DNA from: Trifolium pratense
Taxonomy: Eukaryota; Streptophyta; Magnoliopsida; Fabales; Fabaceae
Assembly (NCBI RefSeq): GCF_020283565.1
Contig: NC_060064.1
Location: forward strand, 8,174,266 to 8,238,265
Reading direction: 5' to 3'
DNA length: 64,000 nucleotides
A program made the position numbers and the translations under genes. Under the pieces are notes generated by a model. It made no database searches. It was given only the letters and a program-made list of their open reading frames with translations, and was not told the DNA's origin. Numbering within the stretch: the stretch's first letter is position 1; each line of letters starts with the position of its first letter. Below, one piece after another: positions 1 to 10,487 of this stretch.

Positions 1-375
1 TTTCTTTAAATAAAAAAATTTCTTTAAAAAAAAAAGTTTCTTTAAAAAAAAGTTTTTTTTAAAAAAAAAGTTTCTTTAAAAAAAAAAAGATTTCTTTAAA
101 AAACAAGTTACCGTAAAAAAAAAGTTTTTTTCATTTTTTTTTAATTAAAAAATAAATAATTACTGAGTTGGCAATTAAAAATAAATAAAAAATAAATTAA
201 TTTACACGTGTCATGCCACGTCAAGATTCGTCCATGTCATATGTCCACTTGTTGAGCCAGGGGGGTAACGCAAGGAATCTTGACATTGCAGGGGGGTAAT
301 CTCAAAAAAATATTTTGCAGGGGGTAACGCAAAACTCGCCTATTTTGCAGGGGGGTATGACACTATTTACCCTAT
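1..375. repeat. A/T-rich simple sequence and one end of an unidentified transposable element
   Basis: Bases 1-125 are degenerate iterations of TTTCTTTAAAAAAAA. Bases about 255-372 carry three or four spaced copies of a GCAGGGGGGTAA-like motif (a G-run after TTTTGCA). This looks like the terminal part of a long-TIR DNA transposon, but the other end lies outside the window, so class and boundaries cannot be fixed. No coding potential is seen. Confidence 0.4.
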
Positions 376-401
376 TAAAAAAAATATTTAAAATGTCAAT
401 T

Positions 402-490
402 TTTTTTTTTTACAATAAGCTGATGATTGAATCCAAAATCTTAATCATACTATCATAATCCCTCACCACTAGACCAAATTCTAGTGGCTT
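402..490 (-). mobile_element. tRNA-derived SINE, short copy with target-site duplication
   Basis: Read on the minus strand it has a tRNA-like A box (TTTGGTCTAGTGGTGAGG), a B-box-like TTTTGGATTCAATC and a poly(A) tail, seen as the T-run at 402-411. It is bracketed by AAATGTCAATT (391-401) and AAATGTCGATT (491-501), an 11-bp duplication with one mismatch. Poly(A), Pol III boxes and the duplication together support SINE retroposition. The family is not identified. Confidence 0.65.
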
Positions 491-570
491 AAATGTCGAT
501 TCATACTAGTTAAAAATCTGCATGCTAATTAAATACTTATTATATGCTTATTTTGTGTTATGTTTAAGAG

Positions 571-940
571 TTGAATTATCAAAGGGATAGTTTTATTAGA
601 AAGATAGTTCACTCCTCCTATTGCTTATTGATGAGTAAGGCTTCATGTGATTTGCTTCTTGTGGCATCTTTTGAGGTAGTTTTAACTTCTCTTGTGGGTT
701 GGCTTTGCAATTGGAGTATCAATTTATCTCTTCAGGTTAAGCTGATTAAAATTATTTATGCAATTCAAATTGCTCACCAAAATAAATGGTTTAACTTTTG
801 GTTGGAATGTGAATTGCTTTTGGTGGTCATAACTTTTAAACCTTTAATTCAAATAAATTTTTGAGAATCTCATATTTTCTTAGAAGAAAATACTTGTGAA
901 GACAAGCTAATTAATTTTGAGCTTTATACTCAGAATTAAT
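571..940 (+). pseudogene. degenerate RNase H tail of a plant L1-type LINE
   Basis: An open frame from 571 encodes a segment ending in WFNFWLECELLLVV, which resembles the RNase H region of plant LINE polyproteins (pattern W..LWLE.DS.LVV). It meets a TGA at 862-864. The same frame continues with ESHIFLEENTCEDKLINF, which matches the LINE pattern HI.REGN..AD.L.N. The usual aspartate is replaced by glutamate in LECE, so it is unlikely to be catalytic. It reads as a 5'-truncated, decayed LINE 3' end. Confidence rests on motif order in one frame on both sides of the stop. Confidence 0.5.
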
Positions 941-1000
941 GATGGATGCGAGGCTTGTCAGTTGGGTGTTAAATGAATTGGTAAAAAGTTTGGAAGAAAA

Positions 1001-1072
1001 GGGGCATTCCGAGAATTGAACTCGGGACCTCTCGCACCCTAAGCGAGAATCATACCACTAGACCAAATGCCC
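1001..1072 (-). tRNA. tRNA-Pro (anticodon AGG)
   Basis: The minus strand folds as a complete 72-nt cloverleaf. The acceptor stem GGGCATT pairs with AATGCCC, followed by discriminator C. The D arm is GTC...GAT. The anticodon stem is CTCGC/GCGAG with loop TTAGGGT, giving anticodon AGG. The T stem CCGAG/CTCGG carries loop TTCAATT. There is no intron. TTTT follows directly after the 3' end, which fits a Pol III terminator. CAACAACAA lies just upstream, and CAA motifs are typical upstream of plant tRNA genes. It looks like an intact functional gene. Confidence 0.95.
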
Positions 1073-1866
1073 TATTTGTTGTTGCTGTCATGCACAGAAT
1101 CAATTTGACCAAAGCTCAGTTTCTGTTTTAATTTATTTATACATCAAAATAAAAATATATTGTACCAAAAAATATTTCTACAAAAAAGTATTTAGGATAA
1201 AAAAGAAGATATATTTCTAATATAATTTTTTTTTTGGATGGATAAAAGTTTAAGTAAGTTTATGGTAAAAAAGTAAAATTAGGCGAGTTCAATCTCTAAA
1301 GCTCAAAAGAATCGAGAAAAATTTAAGACTGAAAGAGCGGTTGTAAATTTTTTTACTCATTATTAATATGGTATTATATGAGTAATAAATATATTTTGTT
1401 TAATGAAACGAATAATAAATATTTGGATCTCCAATTATTTGGATTTCAATTATTTTGATGGATTAGTCATCGTAGTTGCACGTGAAAATACTTACTATTT
1501 GTAGATTAGTGTCTAACATAAAGCAAGAATAACTTGTAAAGGAATACACTGTAAATGTAGTGTTGTTCCAGCTGAAATGCCAAATCTAGAGGAGTAACAA
1601 GAGTTGGAACTTCAAAGCAGAAAAAAAGTGTTGATTATTTGATTCTATTGAATGTCACATTCATTTGGAGGATATGAATACTTCCTATTACATCAGACTA
1701 AATCACTTTAACTTTTCTATATCTATGATCTTTCAATTGACTTGTGATACTGAAATAGTAAAAAAAAATACTGTATACAGCTGCATAAGAAAATAAGGTA
1801 TATTATCATCCAAACAATAACCAACCCTTATTCCATTAGAAAAATATTCACCGGACTCTAAAATTT
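1073..1866. other. intergenic, nothing recognised
   Basis: AT-rich sequence upstream of the tRNA with no coding exon, RNA gene or clear transposon boundary that I can support. An A-rich stretch at about 1136-1400 may be decayed transposon DNA. Confidence 0.5.
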
Positions 1867-1892
1867 AATTTACATCTCATAGTTGATGGGGA

Positions 1893-2061
1893 TACTTAAG
1901 TCCCTTAACCATTTGGTCTTGTATTCAACATATGGCCGGTGCGTAGGAAAAAATATTTGTTAAAAGAGAATAATCTCTTAAATGAATTTTAGTTACCTCA
2001 AAATGATTCGTCTCTATAGTTACGCGTGGAGGATAGTTTTAATTTAAAAAAATAATAATTC
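1893..2061 (+). mobile_element. SINE-like retroposed segment with long target duplication
   Basis: A segment of about 170 bp ends in an A-rich tail (AATTTAAAAAAATAATAATT). It is flanked by two 26-bp sequences, 1867-1892 and 2062-2087, that differ at two positions and share the core CATAGTTGATG. The left part (CCTTAACCATTTGGTC) is weakly A-box-like. The duplication plus A-rich tail supports retroposition. The family is unknown and the Pol III boxes are weak. Confidence 0.5.
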
Positions 2062-2087
2062 AATTTATATCTCATAGTTGATGAGGA

Positions 2088-2735
2088 GCAAACGACATCA
2101 TATACAAATAAAATATTTCTCCACTAAAAAATACCAAAAATCACTAAGTTTGTAGTTAAAGATAAGATTATCTACTACGTAATAACTGAATGAAATCCAT
2201 TTCCATCAAATTCAAATAGATGATTACTTGAACTTATTTAATAACTTCCAAAGGTCAATAAGTTGGCACATGACATATCTAAGAAAAAATTGCACAACAT
2301 TACTTTTTGTCATTATTATTTAATTAAGCCCATAACTAATAAATGGTGTCTGAGGAGAAAAACCAATCATGCAAGTATTTAACTGTACACTTGTTGTCCA
2401 ATTGATTGATATATCCTAACTTCAATTGAGAATTTTAACCAACTTGCAAATCTTATTTTGTCTCTTTGACAACTGTAGTGTTAGGATACCCTAGTCCATA
2501 TTTGGATCCATTCATTCACATAACCCTTATTTTGATATCTTTATACACTTTCTCCTTTTTACAAACTTAAAGAAACTTTTTGGATTTTACAGATGCCAAA
2601 TAATTTATTTTAGGTCCTTTCCTTATTCTTTACTCTAATTTGCTTGTGATAAAGCCATGGAACTAACTTATCTAGCATATGATTTTGACAATCATAGAGA
2701 AAGAGCATCATATTCTGGTTTGGAGACATGTAAAG
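2088..2735. other. intergenic, nothing recognised
   Basis: AT-rich DNA without a supported exon or repeat boundary. Confidence 0.5.
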
Positions 2736-2900
2736 TTTTTTTTTTATATGCGGAATATCCATCGTCGGTTTTGATAATTAATCTTTGCTGAGAAACATAA
2801 CTGATCATCTTTAGTGAGATCTCTTCAGTCTTCTGCCAACCAGAAGGCTCAGACTCGAAACCTTGCTTAAGGAATCTGAGTCCAGTTCCACTCGGACCAA
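2736..2900 (-). mobile_element. tRNA-derived SINE with poly(A) tail
   Basis: On the minus strand the element starts near GGTCCGAGTGGAACTGGA, an A-box-like tRNA head. It continues through a B box (AAGGTTTCGAGTCTGAG) and ends in a ten-base A-run (the T-run at 2736-2745). Length of about 165 bp fits plant SINEs. No convincing target duplication was found, so the exact ends are approximate. Confidence 0.55.
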
Positions 2901-3177
2901 CATAATGTTGATGGAAGCATCGACAAAATAGTCATTTTATCATTAGAACATGTGGAGTTTAGCATTCATGTCCCGTTTCTTATGTCCATACATAGTGAAG
3001 TGACCACAACCTTAGTGTCCCACACCAACATTTTCATGTTCATTTGCCTTCACTCACTTCTCTTTCTTTTCATCAACACCACCACAATATTCATCTACCG
3101 ACAAATCATTACTCTACTCTATCGAACCACTAAGTGTTGAGTTCTAGTTTTTGCATACTCAATCAAAATCTCTTTTA

Positions 3178-4200
3178 ATGGCAGACAAATACTCTCTAAG
3201 TATTATAGGTGAAATGGATAGGCTTTGGTATCATCAAATCATTCTTTTCTCAAAACCAACAACACTACTACTTGCTACAAAAGTTGAAAAACATGTTACC
3301 ATATCAGAATCTTCTTCTTCTACCTCATCTTCTATTCTTTCTTTGCCACCTCTAGTAGATGAAGAAACTTCAACAGATGAATCATCACTTTCTTCACATA
3401 AACAAGTCTCATCAGAGTCAATAACCTCTTTACCTCTTCAGGTATATATACAATTCAAAGAACATTTAACCTATGTTTGGTACCAGGGTAGGTGTGTCAG
3501 AATCACTGTAAGCCACCGTGATTTTGCAGAAGCTGCAAAGTGTTGCTTGTAGCTTCTGACACACATACCGTGATACCAAACATACACTTAGTACTATCAA
3601 TGAAGTCACGATTATGCTTTCTTCTTCTTTTGTTTATTTTGTTATTTTTACTATTACAAGGATTGTTCAATTGATAACAAAGAAGAAATCAAGGAAATAT
3701 TGGACAAAATGAGTCTTTTGAGCTGTTCACAATCATCATGTTCATTGTTGCCACCAACCGGAAACCGTAGGAAAAAATCGAAAAAACAAGGTAAACTGCA
3801 GAAATCCATGAGCTGCAGACCATTTGGGGAACTAGAACTTGATGAAGTGAAGGGTTTTATGGATCTTGGTTTTCAATTCAAGAAAGAATATATTAGTCCA
3901 AGAATGATTAGTGTTGTTCCTGGCTTGCAAAGACTTTGTTTGCTCCAATCAGAGTCACAATCACAACTAATGGATGATGGCACAGAAAATGATGATGATA
4001 TTGTTGAAGTTTATGAAGAAGATGAAGAAGAAGAAAAGAGAGATATCATGAGACCATATTTATCAGAGGCATGGCTAATAAAGAGACCTGATTCACCATT
4101 ACTAAATTTGAAAGTTCCTAAGACTTGTTCAGCTGATAATATGAAGAAACATCTTCGGTTTTGGGCTAAAACCGTGGCCTCAGAAATCAAACAAGAATGA
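3178..4200 (+). CDS. DUF1685-family protein (two exons, about 267 aa)
   Basis: CDS join(3178..3441, 3661..4200). Exon 1 starts at the first ATG (MADKYSLSIIGEMDRLWYHQ) and ends CAG|GTATAT. Exon 2 follows TTACAAG, and both junctions are phase 0. Residues 1-88 hold the LWYHQIILFSK segment typical of plant family members, then a Ser-rich linker. A basic patch (NRRKKSKKQGK) follows near residue 120. The DUF1685 core is around residues 130-170: KSMSCRPFGELELDEVKG followed by FMDLGFQF and SPRMISVVPGLQ. An acidic run (EVYEEDEEEE) and a basic C-terminus follow. The biochemical role of DUF1685 proteins is unknown to me. The 219-bp intron contains a small MITE. A TTG-initiated reading of exon 2 alone was rejected because the spliced model is longer and continuous. 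Confidence 0.85.
3472..3584. mobile_element. MITE of about 113 bp inside the DUF1685 intron
   Basis: Imperfect terminal inverted repeats of about 30 bp: TATGTTTGGTACCAGGGTAG at the left, and at the right its complement class ending GTGATACCAAACATA. Both ends carry TA. A diverged relative lies at 21892-21996. It has no coding capacity. It fills half of the host intron but leaves both splice sites untouched. Confidence 0.65.
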
Positions 4201-5499
4201 GCTCTAGCATCATTTTAAATTGTGGACCGCAATTGCAGCGGTAATATTAACGATTTTGAGTTCTTCGCAACCTATCACAACTGTAATTTCAACCGCAATT
4301 TTCCATAATAAAAAAATTTGCAGCATAACCGCAACTGCAATTTGGTCGACCAATAATTGTATGGTAATAAAAATATAAATAAAGAGAGAAGTGGTGCAAA
4401 TATTTGTTTCCCTCTCTCCTTTAACTCTTTTTTTGTCTCCTACACAAATAAAAAAGGTAGGTTTAAGAAAGTTCTTTTTGGAATCAAATGTGGAGGGGCT
4501 AGTTGATGAATTTTTGTTTTAATTTGTATAAACTTTTTTTATAGAAATGTTTTTGCATAAGCTTAATATTCAAGTGTACTTACTAATATCTCAGAGTCAG
4601 ATAAGATCATGTGATTGTTAAATTTTAAAGGAATTTGGTTCAAATTTAAAACATCACTAGTGTTATCTTATCTAACAACTTTGAAGGTGTAGCTAATGTT
4701 ACGAATTGAGATACTGAAGAAGTATTATGAAGAATGTTCGGATTCAATCCCTGCAACTAAAAAATTATCGAGTAACATTGGTCTACGAAAATACTCATCT
4801 AACTAACTGTTGATGTGGTTAATGAATTTTGTTGTAAGGATTACAAGTATGGTAGATAAGGCAGCAAGAAGATAAGCACATGAGAAACTGAAGAGGGACC
4901 AATTAAGCTGCTATATGACATGTTGGCCCGACAAGTAGGGTATCAACAATGTACCAAACAGTGGAGATTAAACTGTTCCATTGTTTTTTGCGACCATATA
5001 TGACTGTAATAGTTATTCATGTAATATGTTTGGCTATTTTATGCTCTCATTATTACGGTGGGAAGGATGGTTTTGCAGCTACTTTCCCTGATTCATGTCT
5101 CATGTCCCTTTGTCTACATTTTGCACCAACGAATATTACTCCATTTTGCTACGCCTAAAATGCAGGGCGCATGGTGTCAAACGCGCTCGCGCCTGAGGCA
5201 GCGAAGAAAGCTTCTCAAGAAAAGTTGTTTAAACGTCGGATGTTTCGGGCAAAGCGCTTGTTACTGGTTTTTCTGTGTAAGGAGGGTTTTATGAACTCAA
5301 CTAGAAGTCCACGATAGAAAAGCATTAGAAGATTTAATTTGTTGTTGTCGGACTCTTAAGCTAATTCTCAGCAACTTTTTTGTTTTTCTTATAAAGACTC
5401 ATTGATAGTATATAACTTTTAGAAATTAAATTAATTCTAACTTTACCTTACAAAATATGTTTGTGATGTAAGTCATGTCACTGTTTATAAATTCTAATA
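4201..5499. other. intergenic between the DUF1685 gene and the MULE
   Basis: 4217-4365 is a weak imperfect inverted repeat (GGACCGCAATTGCAGCGGT against AACCGCAACTGCAATTTGGT), possibly a decayed MITE. 5171-5316 is a short, locally GC-rich open frame of 48 codons beginning MVSNALAPEAAKKASQEKLF. It has no recognised homologue and no supporting splice context. Nothing else is supported. Confidence 0.4.
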
Positions 5500-5509
5500 A
5501 AATTTTATC

Positions 5510-6750
5510 GAGTAAACAGTCACTTTCGTCCCTGAAAGTGTCACTCGCTGTCATAGTAGTCCCTGAATCAGCAAATAACATTTTATAGTCCTTGATTCGT
5601 ACTTCCGTTAGTCAAAATGGTCCAAAACGTTAAATTGGTGTTAACTCTGCTAATTTGTCCATTTTTTCTGCCACATCATATGCTTAGTGGCATGTCCACA
5701 TGGCGAGGGACTAAAATGATCATTTTAACATTCTCAAATCTTCTATGAACAAGTCAACAAACTCAAATCTTCATCTTCTTTATTCACTCTCTCTTTAACT
5801 TTCTTCTTTAAAACCATTAAAGATTGCTTTGAACACCCAAAAGTAGAGGAAACAACATATGAAGATGAACTCAATGGATGAAAAAATGGGTGAAAGATGA
5901 AACGAGTTTATGGGTTTCCAACTTTAATAAGTTGTATTGTTGTTGAGAGTAAAGAGTATTCATCCACCTATCCGTGCAATTGTGCTAGCATAAAAAAATC
6001 CACAACAAAAAAGAAATTTTTCTCAAACCCCACATATGAAAAATCCAATATTTTCCCATTTTTCTTAGATTTCACCCAACACACTACAAATTAGTGTAAA
6101 ACTCTTCAAAAATTGAAGAACTATTACATGCACTTTGGAAACCATCACAATCATCATCATCATCATCATCAATTACAAACAATGACAAATACCATGAAAA
6201 AATTGAAGAACTATTACATGCACTTTGGAAACCATCACAATCATCATCAATTACCAGGAAAAATGGATTTTTTCACTTGCAATTTGTTGTTCGTACGGAT
6301 CTGATTGAGTTTGTGAAGCATGATATGTTTAAGAGATTTGAGAATGTTAAGATGATTTGTTGAGAGGTGATTAGTAGAATAAAACTTGACTTTGAGAAGT
6401 AATTTAGTTTTATTTTTGGTGTGTTTTTTTTGGATAACTAGTCTTAGATTGTGTTTTGTAAGTAAGATGATTGATGGTAATCTTGGAATGGAGGAAGAAG
6501 ATGAAAAATTAACTTTGTTCTTCTTTTTAAGATGAAAGAGGTTTTGTTATCATTTTAGTCCCTGACCATGTGGACATTCCAATAAGCATATGATGTGGCA
6601 GAAAAAATGGACACATCATTACCAATTTAACGTTTTGGACTATTTTGACTAACGGAAGTACGAATCAGGGACTATAAAATGTTTTTTGTTGATTCAGGGA
6701 TTACTATGACAGCGAGTGACACTTTCAGGGACGAAAGTGGATGTTTACTC
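5510..6750. mobile_element. non-autonomous Mutator-like (MULE) element, 1241 bp
   Basis: Terminal inverted repeats of over 200 bp start GAGTAAACA and end TGTTTACTC. They share long blocks such as CACTTTCGTCCCTGAAAGTG with the complement at the far end. The element is bracketed by the perfect 10-bp duplication AAATTTTATC at 5500-5509 and 6751-6760; duplications of 9-11 bp are characteristic of MULEs. No transposase is encoded. The interior contains a direct duplication of about 50 bp (6108-6158 and 6197-6247, period about 89 bp) containing CAT/ATC-rich sequence. A short frame (5897-6094) contains CNCASIKKSTTKKKFFSNP, which faintly resembles a degenerate GRF-type zinc finger; this is only a suggestion. 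Confidence 0.85.
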
Positions 6751-6760
6751 AAATTTTATC

Positions 6761-7299
6761 TTTAAAGACATCGGACTTAATTTTTTCTATACACCTCTCA
6801 CACTCAACATTATTGGCTTGATGTGTGAATATAAATAGTAGGTAATCCGAAATGGACTTTGATACCATCTTAAAATTTGAATTGAGTCTAACTTTGTCTT
6901 GAACCTTTACTCTTTAACTTCTTTCACTCTTAGCTCAAACGAGTTGAACTACTCATCTCACCCCAAAATATATAGGTCAATTTAAATTGAACTAAACAAA
7001 TAAATAATGTTTGTTCCTTTTATCTCTCTTTTAACTTATGCTTTGGTTTAATTGCCAAACCTAATCAACCTACCTCCGTCAACCTATGCCTCTCGATGCC
7101 TAACCTAATCATTCTTGATCTTGCAAAGTCAATAGGATGTGAAAATGGGACAAGCCCAATTTGTCAATATAAAATATTTATTGGGCTAACAAATTAAAGC
7201 ATGGAATATTTTGGAAGATCTTTTTTCGCCCGACCTACTTTTCGTGTGCCATATGCATTTTCATTTTTATCATTCCACTATTTAAGTACCGAACGACTA
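6761..7299. other. intergenic, nothing recognised
   Basis: AT-rich flank of the MULE. From about 7275 begins a stretch with repeated TACTTAAGTA-type motifs that continues past the insertion at 7300. Confidence 0.4.
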
Positions 7300-7375
7300 T
7301 TTTTTTTTTTTTGAAGAAGCTAAATTAGCCTACCCAAATTGGCGCCAATACCAATGCACCAACCCAAGTGGGTTC
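7300..7375 (-). mobile_element. 5'-truncated retroposon tail (76 bp) with 11-bp target duplication
   Basis: A run of 13 T is followed by GAAGAAGCTAAATTAGCC and about 45 further bases, so the element is inserted with its poly(A) tail on the minus strand. It lies between two perfect copies of CCGAACGACTA (7289-7299 and 7376-7386). Removing it would rejoin a sequence with a TACTTAAGTA motif, consistent with a simple insertion. The family is not identified; a SINE or LINE 3' end is likely. Confidence 0.7.
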
Positions 7376-7386
7376 CCGAACGACTA

Positions 7387-8384
7387 CTTAAGTAGCAGAC
7401 GTTATAAAAATGAGATATTTTTCATAAATTTTGTAAATGAAGTCTGTTACTTAAGTAGTGGACATTATAATTTTTTTTTGGCAGAGTGTATTTGGGGGTT
7501 ATCAGCTACTAAGTTTAGATAGCGGATAGATATATTTTTATAAATTTGTAGGGCGTGCGAGAAAATTGATAGAATGAAAAAAAAAATCATATTTTGGTCC
7601 AACCTAGCTCAATTTAGAAATATGAGGAAAAATTCCCACCCTTCCCTTCAATATGACTTCAAATGCACACATCTAAAAGTAAATCTTATGCCATGCAAAT
7701 TAATTTTCACAAATTAGAGGTGGTAAAAGTTAATTCCTTTAAAAATTGTTAGTCTTACATGAATTTACTATAGCAAAACAGGTCAAAGCATTAGTGAGAA
7801 TAATTTATGAACTACTAAAAAAAAGTTGAATTCTAAAACTAAAATATTATAAAATTTGAGAAATGAAATTAAGTTGTTTATTATATGAGTCATGTTTACT
7901 AGTGTTTCGGGCTTTCCGCTAGTTCAAAAACTAGAAGAGGTCAGTTTTGTATTGAAAACAATATTTTCTATATTTTGAATTAATAAATTACACGAGTTCG
8001 AAGACTATTTTACTATATTTATTAATCTTCTTAGCTAGGGTTTCAAGGGGATATGGATTATGTGCAGTCAGAAAATGGTATAGTAAGTAAAATTGGACGG
8101 TCTAAATATCATCACAAAATTTTATAATAAACAAAAATAAAAAATTATCTTAAGGTCTGAACCGTCTAATCTTAATCAGACGATTCAAAATTGTTGGCTG
8201 CATACGGTCCGACCGCTTGCATGTAATCCAATTCCACTGAATGACTGTTAGCATTTTCCGTATTATATTACTTTTCTTTAAAATTTTATGTGTTATTTAT
8301 TCTATTTTATTTTGTTAACAAATTTATGTAGTCAAATTGGCTGAAAGACCCTTTTGAAAATACCTTTTACTCAAACAGTGGATA
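7387..8384. other. intergenic with a TACTTAAGTAGC-type repeat and a probable MITE
   Basis: Between about 7280 and 7520 variants of TACTTAAGTAGCGGAC recur three or four times at 70-120-bp spacing. At about 8050-8232 an imperfect inverted repeat (GGATTATGTGCAG against TTGCATGTAATCC) flanks copies of GGACGGTCTAA and ACCGTCTAAT, as in a MITE. No gene is supported. Confidence 0.4.
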
Positions 8385-9487
8385 CAATCTATCTATCTAT
8401 CTATCTATATTCTATATATATTATATATATATAATTGTAAAGCAAACTTTTTTTTGCTGATGTGGCAGCCTAACAAAGCTTCCCATTTTTTTTCTTTTTT
8501 CTAAGCAATAGTTGATGCTTATGTGTCATATATCATTACATTGCATGCTTATATGTACTTTCTAATATAACCCTCAATTAACTTTCTCATTATTCATTAA
8601 ATATATAATAATATATAGACTATATAACTCTTTGAAATAGAAAAATTCTTCACGTTTTTCATTCTTGACCTTTAAAATTCTTCTTCCCATTTTCTTAATT
8701 TATTGCATTAATTTTACACTAATTAAATATTTTAATGAATTTTTATCCTACACTAATCAATCCAAATATATTTTAATGCATTAGTCTATTATGCATCCCT
8801 TCCCATAAAAAAAATACTGCTTCAATTCTAAAAAAAATAAAAGTAAAAGATTGTTAGAACTTAAAAACTTAAAACACTCTCCAACTCTTTAATTACACTA
8901 ATTAGATCTATCTCTTAACATTCCTCCAAATATAACTTACAAAATGAAAATATTTAATGCACAATTTTTCAGATTCATTGTCACTGTATATAGCCACCAC
9001 CATCCACCTTTCCATGGTGCTATTGAAACTACTATGTTCATTTGGACTAAAATTGTTGTATATTGATTTCTCTCTCACATTTTTTTCCTTTTCATTTTCA
9101 GGCTGAAAGAAATAATGTTTTACTTCAGTTGTGGTGTTAATCAATGAAAAGGTATTTCTAAAGTTATTTATTTTGTTCTTCATTTCTACTAAAGTTATTG
9201 TATATACTCTTTTTTTCCTTCTTTGCATTGAACGAAATGATTTTTCACAAATTTTCACTTCATGTGTGGTGCTAAATCTAATCAATGAAGAAGTAGGATG
9301 AAACAAGGTTGCCATAAGCTGATGAGCTGTAGGACGAAACAAGGTTGCCAATCAAAGATGTCACGCAAAACATTTAAAGATATATACATACATTTTAGAG
9401 TCAAAGTTATGTAATTGTTTAGCTCCTCTAATTGCCTCATATATGTAACTTATAAGGTTTGAAAGATCATATAATTAGAGAACACCT

Positions 9488-10487
9488 TCATGTCTTCCAT
9501 TGAAACTCATTTCTTTTTATTTTTGCAATTTTGCTCTCTGTATCTCATTTTTCGTTAGTGAACATCTTTGAAAGGTGACAGAAGAGATAATATACTATTT
9601 CTCTTTTTCCTTTTTGTAATTTATGTTTTTAGTTCTTGAGATGTTGAAGAGATATAATTTACTTAGAATTTTAATTTGTAACATAATATTTTTATACATT
9701 TGTAATGATCTTATTCTATTGTTTCTTACGAAGGTATAAACTATATATCTATTGTTAACATGAAATATAGTCATTGGGAGCTTTAGTAAGTGTGGTACCG
9801 AATTTAAAATCAATTTTTGTAAAGTATATTTGTGGTACTGACTTTTTAACAGATGCTTTTTGAGAAATACATGTTAAATATGATGTGAAGTTTATACGGT
9901 TATGACAAGATCTCATTCTATTGTTTTTGATGGTATAGACCAAACATGTCTTCCATTGAAACCCATTTCTTTTTATTTTTGCAATTTTGCTTTTAGTTTT
10001 GATGCATAACATTTTAAAATAAAATGATTTGACTCTTTTTTTTGTGTTTGCAGATCACCAGATTGCGCCTCTGTATCTCATTTTTCGTTAGTGAACATCT
10101 TTGAAAGGTGACAGAAGAGATAATATACTATTTCTCTTTTTCCTTTTTGTAATTTATGTTTTTAGTTCTTGAGATGTTGAAGAGATATAATTTACTTAGA
10201 ATTTTAATTTGTAACATAATATTTTTATACATTTGTAATGATCTTATTCTATTGTTTCTTATGAAGGTATAAATTATATATCTATTGTTAACATGAAATA
10301 TAGCCATTGGGAGCTTTAGTAAGTGTGGTACCGAATTTAAAATCAATTTTTATAAAGTATATTTGTGGTACTGACTTTTTAACAGATGCTTTTTGAGAAA
10401 TTCGTGTTAAATATGATGTGAAGTTTATACGGTTATGACAAGATCTCATTCTATTGTTTTTGATGGTATAGACCAAACATCTATGTC
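9488..10487. repeat. tandem duplication of a 0.46-0.54 kb unit
   Basis: Unit 1 (about 9488-9946) and unit 2 (about 9947-10487) both begin ATGTCTTCCATTGAAAC and are nearly identical over several hundred bases, with an offset of 533 bp in the shared core. Unit 2 has about 75 extra bases ending in TTTGTGTTTGCAG. A third partial copy of the GGGAGCTTTAGTAAGTGTGG segment, diverged, follows at about 10500-10535. The paired minus-strand reading frames are a by-product of the duplication. Confidence 0.8.

Noticed and set aside
3151..3552. A single unspliced 133-codon frame
   Set aside because: It starts at TTG and runs through the intron and its MITE; the two-exon model fits the DUF1685 family.
8908..9351. 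Minus-strand 147-codon frame
   Set aside because: No domain or family resemblance, repetitive start (MATLF..HQLMATLF), and it lies inside a repeat-rich block.
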